Counted from the stretch's first letter, positions 33,440 to 41,594 are shown. The stretch: DNA of 64,000 nt from Halorubrum depositum (GCF_007671725.1 NZ_VCNM01000002.1:806001-870000), one strand, 5' to 3'. The notes: a model not told the origin generated them from the letters alone. Numbers and translations are program-made.

Positions 33440-34057
33440 CTACGAGTCGTCGCGCTCGCGGAACCCGTCGATACCGAGGTCGTGGAGCTCGGCGGAGACG
33501 TCGGCGACGCCGCCTTTGAGGTCCTCGTGGTACGCGATCAGCCGCTCCTCGATCGCGTCGTGCTCGCGCGCGAGCACCTGCGCGGCCGATAGGCCGGCGT
33601 TGAACGACTTCCCGGCGTCGACGGCGACGATCGGGGCGCCGGTGGGCATCCCGATCACGGAATCCACCGACTTCTCCTGTACCGGGACCCCGATGACGGG
33701 GATCGGGTACGCGATCGACGCGGTCATGTTCGGGAGGTCGGCGGATTTCCCGCCCGCGCCGGCGATCACGACGTCGAGCCCGCGGTCGGCGGCGGTCTCC
33801 CCGTACGCGTACATCAGTTCGGGAGTGCGGTGCGCGGAGACGACGTAGCTCTCGTAGGTGAACCGGGCGTCCGGCGCCTCGTCGAAGTCGGTCTGCTCCG
33901 CGAAGCCGAGCTCGTCGAGCGCGTCGTACGCGCCCTCCATGACGGGGAGGTCCGAGTCCGAGCCCATGACGATCCCGACGTCGGGGGTGGTCTCCGGATC
34001 GGCGTCGGCCGCCGCTTCCGCTTCGAGCCGGTCGATGAGGTCCTGCACCGTTGGCAT
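33440..34057 (-). CDS. purE: 5-(carboxyamino)imidazole ribonucleotide mutase
   Basis: PurE converts N5-CAIR to CAIR in purine synthesis, after PurK. The 205-residue protein has the GIVMGSDSDLPVM phosphate loop, VVSAHRTPELM with the catalytic His, and the GAGGKSADLPNMTAS segment. A 25-residue N-terminal extension precedes the core. It is transcribed on the minus strand 662 bp downstream of purK, with an oppositely oriented hicBA pair in between. Its nearest upstream DNA is therefore the region shared with hicB. Confidence 0.95.
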   Translation of the reverse strand: MPTVQDLIDRLEAEAAADADPETTPDVGIVMGSDSDLPVMEGAYDALDELGFAEQTDFDEAPDARFTYESYVVSAHRTPELMYAYGETAADRGLDVVIAGAGGKSADLPNMTASIAYPIPVIGVPVQEKSVDSVIGMPTGAPIVAVDAGKSFNAGLSAAQVLAREHDAIEERLIAYHEDLKGGVADVSAELHDLGIDGFRERDDS

Positions 34058-34146
34058 GGACGGTGGTTCGGCGGAGGCCGATAAGGAAGTGCCGGATGTG
34101 CGGCCGCGGGGGACACTTCCAGTCCCAGCGATTCATCTGCCCAACC

Positions 34147-34153
34147 CTTATCA
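34147..34153 (+). promoter_or_regulatory. TATA-like box for hicBA
   Basis: The element cttatca is centred about 29 bp before the hicB ATG at 34179. It shows that the toxin-antitoxin pair has its own promoter pointing away from purE. Confidence 0.45.
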
Positions 34154-34178
34154 ACGAAATCGCACGAATAGTACGGTA

Positions 34179-34448
34179 ATGGCGAGCTCGACGGAAAACG
34201 GGACGGACCGCGATGGCGAGATCCGACTCTGGCGGGAGGACGACTGGTGGATCGCCAGAGACGTTGGGACGGGCGTCACGACGCAGGGAGCGTCCCGATC
34301 CGACGCGCTGGAGAACCTCGACGAGGCTGTCGCGCTTCGTCGGGGAGAGATCGGCCGGGAACCGACAGACGAAGAACTCCGGGAGGTCGGGATCGATCCC
34401 GATGGGAACGCGACGGGAGAGGCGGAACCTCCCGACGTCCTCGAGTAG
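34179..34448 (+). CDS. hicB: HicB-like antitoxin
   Basis: The 89-residue protein has the partial RNase H-like HicB fold (IRLWREDDWWIARDVGTGVTTQGASRSDALENLDEAVALR). It ends in an acidic stretch (PTDEELREVGID) rather than a long DNA-binding domain. It probably neutralises the HicA toxin and may repress its own promoter. The hicA start codon follows its stop by 1 nt. It is oriented against purK and purE, as expected for an independently acquired module. Confidence 0.82.
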   Translation: MASSTENGTDRDGEIRLWREDDWWIARDVGTGVTTQGASRSDALENLDEAVALRRGEIGREPTDEELREVGIDPDGNATGEAEPPDVLE

Positions 34449-34449
34449 C

Positions 34450-34701
34450 GTGGCGAGACGCACGTTCTCCGGACAGGAGGTCGTGAAGGTACTCGTCAAC
34501 CGCGGCGGGTTCGAGTGGCGACGGACCGCCGGCGACCACGCACAGCTCTACTACGAACACCCGACGAATGATGCGGACAGGAGGCAGGTCACGGTCCCGT
34601 TACACGACGAACTTCGAGCGGGAACGCTCAGGGACATCGCCGAGAGCGCAGGAGCGCGCGACTTCGACGCGTTCTGCGCGTGGATCGCCCGGAACTCGTG
34701 A
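34450..34701 (+). CDS. hicA: HicA-like mRNA interferase toxin
   Basis: The 83-residue protein has the HicA double-stranded RNA-binding-like fold, with the catalytic His at position 30 in TAGDHAQLYYEHP. Around it are the usual FSGQEVVKVLVNRGGFEWRR start and VTVPLHDELRAGTLRDIAESAG end. It is predicted to cleave mRNA when HicB is absent. The GTG start at 34450 lies 1 nt after the hicB stop. A downstream gap of 18 bp leads to the convergent purK end. Key residues look intact, so the toxin may be active. Confidence 0.85.
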   Translation: MARRTFSGQEVVKVLVNRGGFEWRRTAGDHAQLYYEHPTNDADRRQVTVPLHDELRAGTLRDIAESAGARDFDAFCAWIARNS

Positions 34702-34719
34702 TGATCGACCGACCCGCAG

Positions 34720-35901
34720 CTACACGTCTCGGAACGTCAGCCCGTCGCGGAGCTCGCGCGCCCGCGAGAGCAGGGCGTCGCGGTCGGTGTCACCGGGAGC
34801 GTCCGCGTCGTCGCGACCGGCCGTCGCCGTCAGGTGACCCATCTTCCGGAGCGGGCGCACGTCGTCTTTCCCGTACCAGTGGAGGTCGGCGTCGGGCGCG
34901 TCGAAGACGGTCTCGACGTTCCGGAGCATCGCGGGTTCGGTCTCGTCCACGTCGCCGAGGACGTTCGCCGTCACCGCCGGCGCGACGAGGTCGGTCGGGC
35001 CGAGCGGCCATCCGAGCACCGCGCGGACGTGGTTCTCGAACTGCGACGTCCGCGCGCCCTCGATCGTCCAGTGACCGGAGTTGTGGGGGCGCGGCGCGAT
35101 CTCGTTGACGAGGACCACCCCCTCCTTCGTCTCGAACAGCTCTATCCCGTAGACGCCGCGCCCGTCGAGGAACTCCAGCACGTCGCCGGCGACCGACTCG
35201 GCCTCGGCGACGACCGCGTCGTCGGCGCGGGCGGGCGCGACGCTCTCGCGGAGGATCTCCTCGCGGTGGATCGTCTCCGTGACGGGGTACGTGCGCGTCT
35301 CGCCGTCGGCGCCCTTCAGGCCCATCACGGCGATCTCGCGCTCGAAGTCGAGGAGCTCCTCGGCCATCGCGTTCCCGCCGACCTCGTCGAGGGCGTCGGC
35401 GGCGTCGTCCGGGTCCTCCACGGGGACGTTCCCGCGGCCGTCGTAGCCGCCCTCGCGGGCCTTCAGCATGACGCCGCCGAACTCCTCGACGACGCGTTCG
35501 AGCCCCTCGGCGGTCGCGACCGCGACGAACTCCGGGACGGGGATGCCGGCGTCGGCGAGCGCCTCCTTCTGCACCAGCTTGTCCTGGATCGTCTCGAGGG
35601 TCGCGGGGTCCGGCTGGACCGGCACGTCGTGCTCCGCGCTCGCCTCCGCCAGCAGGTCCGGGTCGGCCAGCTCGATCTCGAAGGTGAGCGCGTCGACGCG
35701 GCTCGCCAGCTCGTGGACCGCGTCGGGGTCGTCGAAGTCGCCGACGATCTGGTCGCTGACGACGGGGGCGGCCGGGCAGTCCGGCGTCGGGTCGAGCACG
35801 ACGACCTCGACGCCGAGCCGCGCGACCGCCTCGCCCATCATCCGACCGAGCTGTCCGCCGCCGACGACGCCGAGCGTCGGCCCCGGGAGAGTGATCGACA
35901 T
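34720..35901 (-). CDS. purK: N5-carboxyaminoimidazole ribonucleotide synthase
   Basis: PurK uses ATP and bicarbonate to carboxylate AIR. The 393-residue ATP-grasp protein begins LGVVGGGQLGRMMGEAVARLGVEVVVLDP and contains the ATP-binding loop MLKAREGGYDGRGNVPV. It also has the metal-binding region VNEIAPRPHNSGHWTIEGARTSQFENH, which is specific for PurK. An acidic insert occurs near residue 135-160. It converges on hicA after 18 bp. In a simple purEK arrangement purE would follow directly; here hicBA lies between. Confidence 0.95.
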   Translation of the reverse strand: MSITLPGPTLGVVGGGQLGRMMGEAVARLGVEVVVLDPTPDCPAAPVVSDQIVGDFDDPDAVHELASRVDALTFEIELADPDLLAEASAEHDVPVQPDPATLETIQDKLVQKEALADAGIPVPEFVAVATAEGLERVVEEFGGVMLKAREGGYDGRGNVPVEDPDDAADALDEVGGNAMAEELLDFEREIAVMGLKGADGETRTYPVTETIHREEILRESVAPARADDAVVAEAESVAGDVLEFLDGRGVYGIELFETKEGVVLVNEIAPRPHNSGHWTIEGARTSQFENHVRAVLGWPLGPTDLVAPAVTANVLGDVDETEPAMLRNVETVFDAPDADLHWYGKDDVRPLRKMGHLTATAGRDDADAPGDTDRDALLSRARELRDGLTFRDV

Positions 35902-35924
35902 ACGCGGTCGCTACCCGACGTTAC

Positions 35925-35934
35925 TGCATAAATA
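35925..35934. promoter_or_regulatory. AT-rich core of the purK promoter
   Basis: The cataaatatt block is centred 27-29 bp before the purK start at 35901 on the minus strand. It is about 38 bp from the plus-strand start at 35967, so it could serve both directions. Confidence 0.45.
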
Positions 35935-35966
35935 TTCCCACATCGGACGAAGAAATACGCACGAAC

Positions 35967-36257
35967 ATGGACACCGTCGAGCGACGGCGGCGGCCACGAA
36001 CCGTTTTCCGTCCGGGGGTGCTCCCCGTTGGCGTGACCGCAATAACGGGACTTTACGACCGGGTCGACGGGTGGGCGCGCGGCCTCTCTCGCGGACGGTA
36101 CGCGGCCCTGTTGGGGGGCTCTGCGGGCGTCGGCGTGCTCGCCGTCGGCCTCGTGTTGAACGGGGACCTCCTCGTCGTCCGCGCCCTCACGATGGCGCTC
36201 GTCATGTTCGGCCTGGAGTACACGTTCGGCGCCTTCAGCGGGTCGGGAGGTAAGTGA
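35967..36257 (+). CDS. small membrane protein of unknown function
   Basis: The 96-residue product has a basic N-terminus (DTVERRRRPRTVFRPG) and two hydrophobic helices, about residues 46-63 (YAALLGGSAGVGVLAVGLVL) and 67-90 (LLVVRALTMALVMFGLEYTFGAF). A GTG at 36033 is also in frame; it would give a shorter protein starting MTAITGLYDRVDGWARG, so the N-terminus is uncertain. I do not recognise the family. It lies divergent to purK and converges on the hypothetical gene at 36295. Confidence 0.6.
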   Translation: MDTVERRRRPRTVFRPGVLPVGVTAITGLYDRVDGWARGLSRGRYAALLGGSAGVGVLAVGLVLNGDLLVVRALTMALVMFGLEYTFGAFSGSGGK

Positions 36258-36294
36258 GAAAGAGGCGGGTGAGGGGACGCCGAGCGGGGGCTCC

Positions 36295-37029
36295 TCAGAG
36301 TTCGACCGTCGCCAGGTCGCTCTCCAGCTCGTCGACGAACTCGTTGTACGCGTCGACGAACCCCCGGAACGAGTCGGCGTACTCCCGGACGTCGGCCGCG
36401 GAGGGCGCCTCGTACTGCGAGAGGAGGTAGAGGCCGCCGGAGCCGCCGACGCGGAGGTACGAGACCGTCCCCTCGTCCCACTTCAGCTCCCAGCGGTCGC
36501 CGTCGACGCGGGCGGTGTACGTCCCGTAGTCGTCGCCCTCGTACCGATATATCTCGCCCGCCATGACGGCGCAGGCCTCGCGGATCCGGTCCAGCACGCG
36601 GTCGCGCTCGGCGACGACCCCGTCGGTCGAGGCGGGCTCCGGAAACTCGGCGCTCACCCCGTCGAGGACGCCCGACAGCGACGCCACGTAGTCGTTCCAG
36701 GCGGCGACGAGGTTCGCGTAGTCCTCGAGCGCGGCCGCGAGGTCCTCCGGGTCAGGCGGCTGCTTCGTCGAGATCACGTACACGTCGGAGCCGGACTTCG
36801 GCGAGAACAGCAGGAACTCCAGCTCCCCGGCCTCGTGTTTGACGGTCCACGTCCCGCCCGGCGTCGACAGCTCCCGTCGGCCGTAGTCGCCCCCCTGGAG
36901 CTTCGCGAGCTGGTAGGCGATGGTCCCGGCGTGGTCGCGGACCGCGGCGACGATCTCGTCGCGGCGGTCGGCGACCGCGTCCGCGTCGCGCACGTCGAGG
37001 TCGAGCCCGAGGTCGGCGTGGGTGGTCAC
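36295..37029 (-). CDS. conserved-type acidic protein of unknown function
   Basis: The 244-residue soluble protein has two similar halves. Each carries a helix, a beta-hairpin containing a W-x-V/L-K segment (TWTVKHEAGELEFLLFSPKSG; RWELKWDEGTVSYLRVGGSGG) and a YVI/YLL strand, followed by a long helix (AALEDYANLVAAWNDYV; REYADSFRGFVDAYNEFV). This looks like an internal duplication. A GTG at 37029 is the best start because a TATA-like gttaatc lies 27 bp upstream. No function can be assigned. It ends 37 bp from the convergent small membrane gene. Confidence 0.7.
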   Translation of the reverse strand: MTTHADLGLDLDVRDADAVADRRDEIVAAVRDHAGTIAYQLAKLQGGDYGRRELSTPGGTWTVKHEAGELEFLLFSPKSGSDVYVISTKQPPDPEDLAAALEDYANLVAAWNDYVASLSGVLDGVSAEFPEPASTDGVVAERDRVLDRIREACAVMAGEIYRYEGDDYGTYTARVDGDRWELKWDEGTVSYLRVGGSGGLYLLSQYEAPSAADVREYADSFRGFVDAYNEFVDELESDLATVEL

Positions 37030-37052
37030 GGCCGATCTGGGCGCCACAAGGG

Positions 37053-37059
37053 GTTAATC
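37053..37059 (-). promoter_or_regulatory. TATA-like box for the gene at 36295-37029
   Basis: On the minus strand this reads gattaac and is centred about 27 bp before the GTG start at 37029. It favours that GTG over the ATG six codons upstream. Confidence 0.45.
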
Positions 37060-37112
37060 GGTTCGGGTCCGGGGTCCGGCCCGCGCCCCGAGGTCCGGGC
37101 CCCGACCGGGAG

Positions 37113-38258
37113 TCACGCGATCGACTCCCGGATCTCCCGGACTCGCGCCGGCTCGTCGACCCCCGAGCGCAGCACGACGGCGAAGACGGCCTCGGCGTCC
37201 GGCTCCGGCGCGTCGCCGCTCAGTATCGCGTCCGAGCCGGTCTCCTCGGCGAGCCACCGCCGCCCGTCGGCGATCGCCTGCCGGTTGAGCCACGCCGGCG
37301 GCCCGCCGACGACGAGCAGCGTCCGGTCCGCGCGTCCCTCCGGGACCTCGACCGTCGACTTCCCGCGGGCCGCCTTCCGGATCGTCGTCTCGATCGCCGA
37401 CACCGCTTCGCCGGTGTCGACCTCCGCGGGCTCGCTCGAGCCGAACAGTCCGAGCCCGAACCGCGACCCCGATTCCGGGGGTTCGACCGCCTGCGTCGCG
37501 TGGCCGATCGCGGCGATCTCCCCGTCGTCGCCGACCGCGCGGGCGACGTCGCTCGCGTCGAGCACCTGCTGCGGGGTCGACTCAGCCTCCCCCGCCTCGC
37601 CGGCGCCGAACAGCGCCGCGATCCGGTCGGCGACGACGCCGTTCAGCCGGTCTCTGGCGTCCGGGAGCGTCTCGCCCGGGCGGAGCCACGCGTCGTTGTC
37701 GAACGGGAACAGGGCCGCACAGGGGTCCGAGAGGCCGTCAAGCGTCCGAGCGGCGTTCTTCTCCGCGAGCGGGCGCCGGGGCGCCCGATCCTCGGGTTCG
37801 GTCGCGCTCCCGCGGACGGGGTCGACCTCGCTCGACGCCGACTCCGCCGGCGTCGGGAGCAGCCCGACGGCGTACACCGGGACGTCGTAGAGGCGCGACA
37901 GCTCCCCGGCGAGCGCCGGCGCGGCCCCGGCCCCCGCGCCCCCGCCGAGGCCGACGACGAGCAGGAACGCCTCCGCGGCCGACGGGCTCTCGTCGTCCAT
38001 GACGCGGCCGAGCTCGCTCGCGTGGGCGTCGCCGAGCCGCCGGGCGGCGTGGAGGTCTCCGTCGAGTCCGCTCCCATCGGCCGCGTCGCCGAAGCGGTAG
38101 CGCCGCGACTCGTCGAGCGACCGGAGGGCGTCGAGGGCCGCCGCGTCCGTGTCGAACGCGTTGAGTCCGTGAAGGAACCGGTCGCCGCCGTGGTCGGCCG
38201 CGAGCCGGTCGGCGATCCGGCCACCGGCGCCGCCGAGACCGATGACGTGAAGGCGCAT
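37113..38258 (-). CDS. divergent FtsZ/CetZ-superfamily protein
   Basis: The 381-residue protein looks like a tubulin/FtsZ relative. The T1 loop is VIGLGGAGGRIADRL (5-19), the T3 loop NAFDTDAAALDAL (33-45), and the T4 glycine signature GGGAGAG (105-111) is followed by AAPALAGELSRLYDVPVYAVGLLPTP. The usual signature is GGGTGSG/GGGTGTG, so both Thr/Ser positions are Ala here. A candidate T7 segment (VLDASDVARAV) lacks the Asn of NxDxxD. It may bind GTP poorly or not polymerise like FtsZ. A role in cell shape or division is inferred from the fold only. Confidence 0.68.
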   Translation of the reverse strand: MRLHVIGLGGAGGRIADRLAADHGGDRFLHGLNAFDTDAAALDALRSLDESRRYRFGDAADGSGLDGDLHAARRLGDAHASELGRVMDDESPSAAEAFLLVVGLGGGAGAGAAPALAGELSRLYDVPVYAVGLLPTPAESASSEVDPVRGSATEPEDRAPRRPLAEKNAARTLDGLSDPCAALFPFDNDAWLRPGETLPDARDRLNGVVADRIAALFGAGEAGEAESTPQQVLDASDVARAVGDDGEIAAIGHATQAVEPPESGSRFGLGLFGSSEPAEVDTGEAVSAIETTIRKAARGKSTVEVPEGRADRTLLVVGGPPAWLNRQAIADGRRWLAEETGSDAILSGDAPEPDAEAVFAVVLRSGVDEPARVREIRESIA

Positions 38259-38336
38259 ACGTCACTCCGGTCGGCGAGCGGGGGCTTATCTCTTCGGCTC
38301 GGCGGTGCCGGAGAGCCCCCGCTCCGCGCCCGGCGG

Positions 38337-39461
38337 TCAGAACTCGTCGAGCCGCCGTTGCCCTCGGGGGACCGGCGCGAAGCGCCCTTCGGAACCGGTC
38401 GCGTCCGGGTCGCCGCCGAGCAGCCGGATCAGCGCCGTGTCCGCGAAGGTGAGAGCCAGCACCAACACGATCGGCGCGAGGAACAGCCCGTGGAAGCCGA
38501 AGACGACGGGCCCGAAGATGTACGCGAGCATGAGCAGCCCGACGTGAGTCGTCTTCCCGCTGAAGTACGGTCGGAGCACGACGTCGGGGATCGTGTCGAC
38601 GACGACCGCCGCGACGACGAGGAAGCCGGCGACGTAGGCGAGCAGCGCGAGGTCGCCGCCGCCGAGGACCGTCGGCACCGCGGTCACCGCCGCCAGCGGG
38701 ACGTACACGATCTTCATTCCGATCACCGGAATGAGGCTCGCGATCCCGGTGAGCGCGCCCGCGAGCGCCGGATACGGAACCTCCACGGGCGCCGGCGCGA
38801 CCACGTTGTAGGCGGTGTAGGTCACGACGGCGATGATCGAGATGGCGATGACGTTGAGCAGGTTCCCGTACAGCACCGCCTCCAGCTCGGCGTCGGCCGT
38901 CTCGAGGTACTCCCGGACCACCGCGTCGTCGTCGAACGTGAGCAGCCACTCGTGGAACTTCGAGCCGTCGAGCAGGAGGTAGTACGTGACGACGACGACG
39001 ATCAGGAGGTTGAGGGCGAGGCCGCCGAGCGTGCTCGCCAGCAGCGGCGCCTGCTCGGAGACGAACTCGATCAAGGGGTCGAGCTGGCCCGAGCGGTAGG
39101 CGGCGACGACCCCGTCGAGCGTCGGATTCGAGAGCTCGGCCAGGTCGCCGACCCAGGAGTTCTCGGCGCCGACCGCCTCGGCGACCGGGTACTGCTCGAT
39201 GAACCGACGCGCCTCGATCAACACCAGCAGCACGGTGTAGCCGATGAGCCCGATCAGCGGGACGCCGATGAGCGACAGGGAGAGCGCGGCCCGGACCCGT
39301 GCGGGGAGCCGGAAGCGTTCGAGCCGGTGGAAGAGCCGTCGCGTCGAGTAGTACAGGAACACGGCGACCGTGAGCGGGGCGACGAACCGGTAGCCGATGA
39401 ATCCGACGATGAGCGCGACCGCGAGGCCGAAGAGGGCGATGACGAACCGCTTCTCGTCCAT
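38337..39461 (-). CDS. AI-2E family transporter-like membrane protein
   Basis: The 374-residue protein has about eight transmembrane helices and the AI-2E/PerM family layout. N-terminal helices (FVIALFGLAVALIVGFIGYRFVAPLTVAVFLYY) are followed by a soluble stretch (about 95-150) and a C-terminal helix bundle (ALAGALTGIASLIPVIGMKIVYVP; FGPVVFGFHGLFLAPIVLVLAL). Members export small molecules or ions; the substrate here is unknown, and autoinducer transport should not be assumed. The start is the ATG at 39461, which begins directly before the first helix. Confidence 0.8.
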   Translation of the reverse strand: MDEKRFVIALFGLAVALIVGFIGYRFVAPLTVAVFLYYSTRRLFHRLERFRLPARVRAALSLSLIGVPLIGLIGYTVLLVLIEARRFIEQYPVAEAVGAENSWVGDLAELSNPTLDGVVAAYRSGQLDPLIEFVSEQAPLLASTLGGLALNLLIVVVVTYYLLLDGSKFHEWLLTFDDDAVVREYLETADAELEAVLYGNLLNVIAISIIAVVTYTAYNVVAPAPVEVPYPALAGALTGIASLIPVIGMKIVYVPLAAVTAVPTVLGGGDLALLAYVAGFLVVAAVVVDTIPDVVLRPYFSGKTTHVGLLMLAYIFGPVVFGFHGLFLAPIVLVLALTFADTALIRLLGGDPDATGSEGRFAPVPRGQRRLDEF

Positions 39462-39560
39462 GGCCGCTCGTCTCGGTGTGCCGACATAAACTATGCGCCT
39501 CCGGATCGGACGGTCGACCGTCAGTCGACGGCGCCGACCGTCGGTCGTCAACGTCAACCG

Positions 39561-40574
39561 TCAGTCATCGTCGTCGGCGTCGATCGACCGGTCGCCCGCG
39601 TTGACGTCGGCCGCCCGGCCGCCCGCACCCTCGTCGCTCCGCTCGTCGGCCTCACGGTCTTCGATCGCCTGCTCGAGCCGCGCCACCTGTTCGCGGTGCA
39701 GCGAGAGGATCATGTCCGCCAGCACGCCGAAGATCAGCAGTTGGATCCCGAGGATCGCGGAACCGACGGCGCCGATGGCGATGACCTCGTGGGTAACGCG
39801 GAAGACGAACCACTCGTAGAGGACGTACGCGGTCATGAGCGCGCCCGCCGCCGTCGACAGCCCACCGATGCTGCCGAAGTAGAACAGGGGGTTGTTCGTC
39901 TTCGCCTTGCGGTACAGTTCGAGGAATATCACGCCGCCGTCGCGGATCGGGTGGAGGTTGGTCGCGGAGCCGCCGGGGCGCTCGCGGTAGGTGATCGGGA
40001 CGACCGCGACCGAGACCTCGTTTTTGACGCACTCGACCGCCATCTCGGTCTCGATCCCGAACCCGTCGGCGGTGAGGTGGAGCCGGAGGAACGACTCTCG
40101 GGTGAACGCCCGGTAGCCGGAGAGGATGTCCCTGTAGCCCTCGCCGTGGATCGCGCGGAACGCGAGGTTGATGACCCGGTTTCCGATCCGGTTCAGGCGG
40201 GTCATCGCCCCCGGTCGCATGTCGGCGAACCGGTTCCCGATGACGTGGTCGGCCTCGCCGGCGAACAGCGGTTCGAGCATCGCGTCGACGTCGTCGGCGT
40301 CGTACGTCGCGTCGGCGTCGGCCATCACGACGTACGTCGCGTCGACGTGGTCGCGCACCGCCTCGCGGACGGCCTGTCCCTTCCCGCGGCCCGACTGCTC
40401 GGCGACGCGCGCGCCGGCCTCTCGGGCGGCCGCCCGCGTCCCGTCGGTCGAGCCGCCGTCGATCACGAGGACCTCCTCGATCCCGACGTCGCGAAAGGCC
40501 TCGACGACGCGCGCGACCGTCTCGACTTCGTCCATCGTGGGCAGCAGGACGCAGACGTCGTCGTAGTCGCTCAT
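39561..40574 (-). CDS. aglJ: family 2 glycosyltransferase, AglJ-like (dolichyl-phosphate hexosyltransferase)
   Basis: The enzyme probably attaches the first sugar to dolichyl phosphate for archaeal N-glycosylation. The 337-residue protein has a GT2 domain with CVLLPTMDEVETVARVVEAF, the DGGSTDGT segment, the DxD motif in VMADADATYDADD, and the acceptor loop HVIGNRFADMRPGAM. Two C-terminal helices (SIGGLSTAAGALMTAYVLYEWF; AIGAVGSAILGIQLLIFGVLADMIL) anchor it. The layout fits AglJ and DPG-synthase-like enzymes. No other agl genes are in the window, and the symbol rests on similarity only. Confidence 0.75.
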   Translation of the reverse strand: MSDYDDVCVLLPTMDEVETVARVVEAFRDVGIEEVLVIDGGSTDGTRAAAREAGARVAEQSGRGKGQAVREAVRDHVDATYVVMADADATYDADDVDAMLEPLFAGEADHVIGNRFADMRPGAMTRLNRIGNRVINLAFRAIHGEGYRDILSGYRAFTRESFLRLHLTADGFGIETEMAVECVKNEVSVAVVPITYRERPGGSATNLHPIRDGGVIFLELYRKAKTNNPLFYFGSIGGLSTAAGALMTAYVLYEWFVFRVTHEVIAIGAVGSAILGIQLLIFGVLADMILSLHREQVARLEQAIEDREADERSDEGAGGRAADVNAGDRSIDADDDD

Positions 40575-40639
40575 GGCGGGTCGACGGCGGGGCGGTCCCT
40601 AAACTCTGCCCTTCCGACGCGAGCGTTGTCGGCGGCGGC

Positions 40640-40722
40640 GCTCCGGACACCTCGGCGACACCGCTCCGGACACCTCGGCGACACCGCTCCGGACACCTCG
40701 GCGACACCGCTCCGGACACCTC
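40640..40722. repeat. 23-bp tandem repeat, 3.6 units
   Basis: Units at 40640-40662, 40663-40685 and 40686-40708 are identical (each begins gctccggacacctcggcg), and a partial unit runs to 40722. The period is not a multiple of three, so it is not coding. The array sits in the divergent region between aglJ (minus, start 40574) and the gene starting at 40800. It could be an operator array or a replication-slippage product. Confidence 0.85.
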
Positions 40723-40799
40723 TCGAGACGGCCGTCGCTCGCACCGACGGGCCTGCGGACACCCATACGCTCATGTATGAGACGATCGATCGTGGTAGC

Positions 40800-41180
40800 A
40801 TGACACATGTTCCGGACTCCAACGCCGAGGAGCTTCTCAGCGCGTCGCGAACCGCGACCGGCGACGAGCTTCGCAGCCTCACCTACTTCACCGACGACGA
40901 CGTCGAACAGCTGTACCTCCGCAGCGACCTGAGCCGGACGGCCGACCTCGTCGGGTTCGCGGAGAGCGAGCGCCACGGGTTCCACGCGCAGTCGCTGTAC
41001 GCGAACACCCAACTCGGCGACTACCAGTTCACCGTGCGGGTGTTCGAGAACGGGTACCTCACGCGCGTGATCGCCAACGGTCACGGGGTGTGGGTGACGA
41101 CCGACTCGATGGAGATGGACCGCTTCGAGGAGCTGGCGAGCGCGCTCGCGTCGCTCCTCCGGTCGTTCGATCCGCCGTGA
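40800..41180 (+). CDS. conserved-type haloarchaeal protein of unknown function
   Basis: The 126-residue product is acidic and alpha/beta. It has a helical first third (NAEELLSASRTATGDELRSLTYFTDDDVEQLYLRSDLSRTADLVGF) and a beta-rich second part (YQFTVRVFENGYLTRVIANGHGVWVTTDSMEMDRFEELASAL). It resembles a small sensory or roadblock-like fold, but that is a guess. The ATG at 40773 would add nine residues; the one at 40800 fits the usual N-terminus. It ends 31 bp before a convergent CheY gene. Confidence 0.65.
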   Translation: MTHVPDSNAEELLSASRTATGDELRSLTYFTDDDVEQLYLRSDLSRTADLVGFAESERHGFHAQSLYANTQLGDYQFTVRVFENGYLTRVIANGHGVWVTTDSMEMDRFEELASALASLLRSFDPP

Positions 41181-41210
41181 CCGGAGCGAACCGACCCGTA
41201 CCCCCGTCGC

Positions 41211-41570
41211 TCAGCCGAGGTGACACTCCAGCTCCGGGACCAGATCGTCGGGGTCGACCGGCTTGGTGACGTAGCCGTCGGCGCCGGCCTTCACCGCCTC
41301 CATCATCTTCTCTCGCTGGTCGACGCTCGTGCACATCACGACCGCGGCGTCCGGCCACCGATCCTTGATCGCCCGCGTCGCCTCGATCCCGGTCATCTCC
41401 GGCATGACGACGTCCATCGACACGGCGTCGGGCTCGTGCGCCTCGAACAGCTCCACGGCCTCCGCGCCGTTCTCCACCTCGCCGACGACGTCGAACGACC
41501 CATCCAGCGCGTCCCGGAACACGGTCCGCTGGAACGGGGAGTCGTCGACGACGAGCACCCGCTCGGTCAT
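41211..41570 (-). CDS. stand-alone CheY-like response regulator
   Basis: The 119-residue receiver domain has all phosphotransfer residues: the acidic pair D9-D10 (VVDDS), phospho-acceptor D53 (SMDVVMPEM), T81 (CTS) and K103 (TKPV). No output domain follows, so it acts by protein-protein interaction or as a phosphate carrier. No histidine kinase or chemotaxis gene is adjacent, so the partner is unknown. It has its own promoter: on the minus strand TATA-like cttatg is centred about 28 bp before the start. Confidence 0.88.
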   Translation of the reverse strand: MTERVLVVDDSPFQRTVFRDALDGSFDVVGEVENGAEAVELFEAHEPDAVSMDVVMPEMTGIEATRAIKDRWPDAAVVMCTSVDQREKMMEAVKAGADGYVTKPVDPDDLVPELECHLG

Positions 41571-41594
41571 GGGTCGCGATCGGCAACTGACCGA

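Noticed and set aside
37500-41180. A continuous plus-strand open frame of over 1200 codons
   Set aside because: It runs antisense across four well-supported genes, and its product is dominated by Arg, Gly and Val. GC-rich genomes make such shadow frames common. Only its last 127 codons (from 40800) coincide with a real gene.
40773-41180. An earlier ATG start for the 40800 gene
   Set aside because: It would add nine residues not expected from the acidic N-terminus that follows. The choice remains uncertain.
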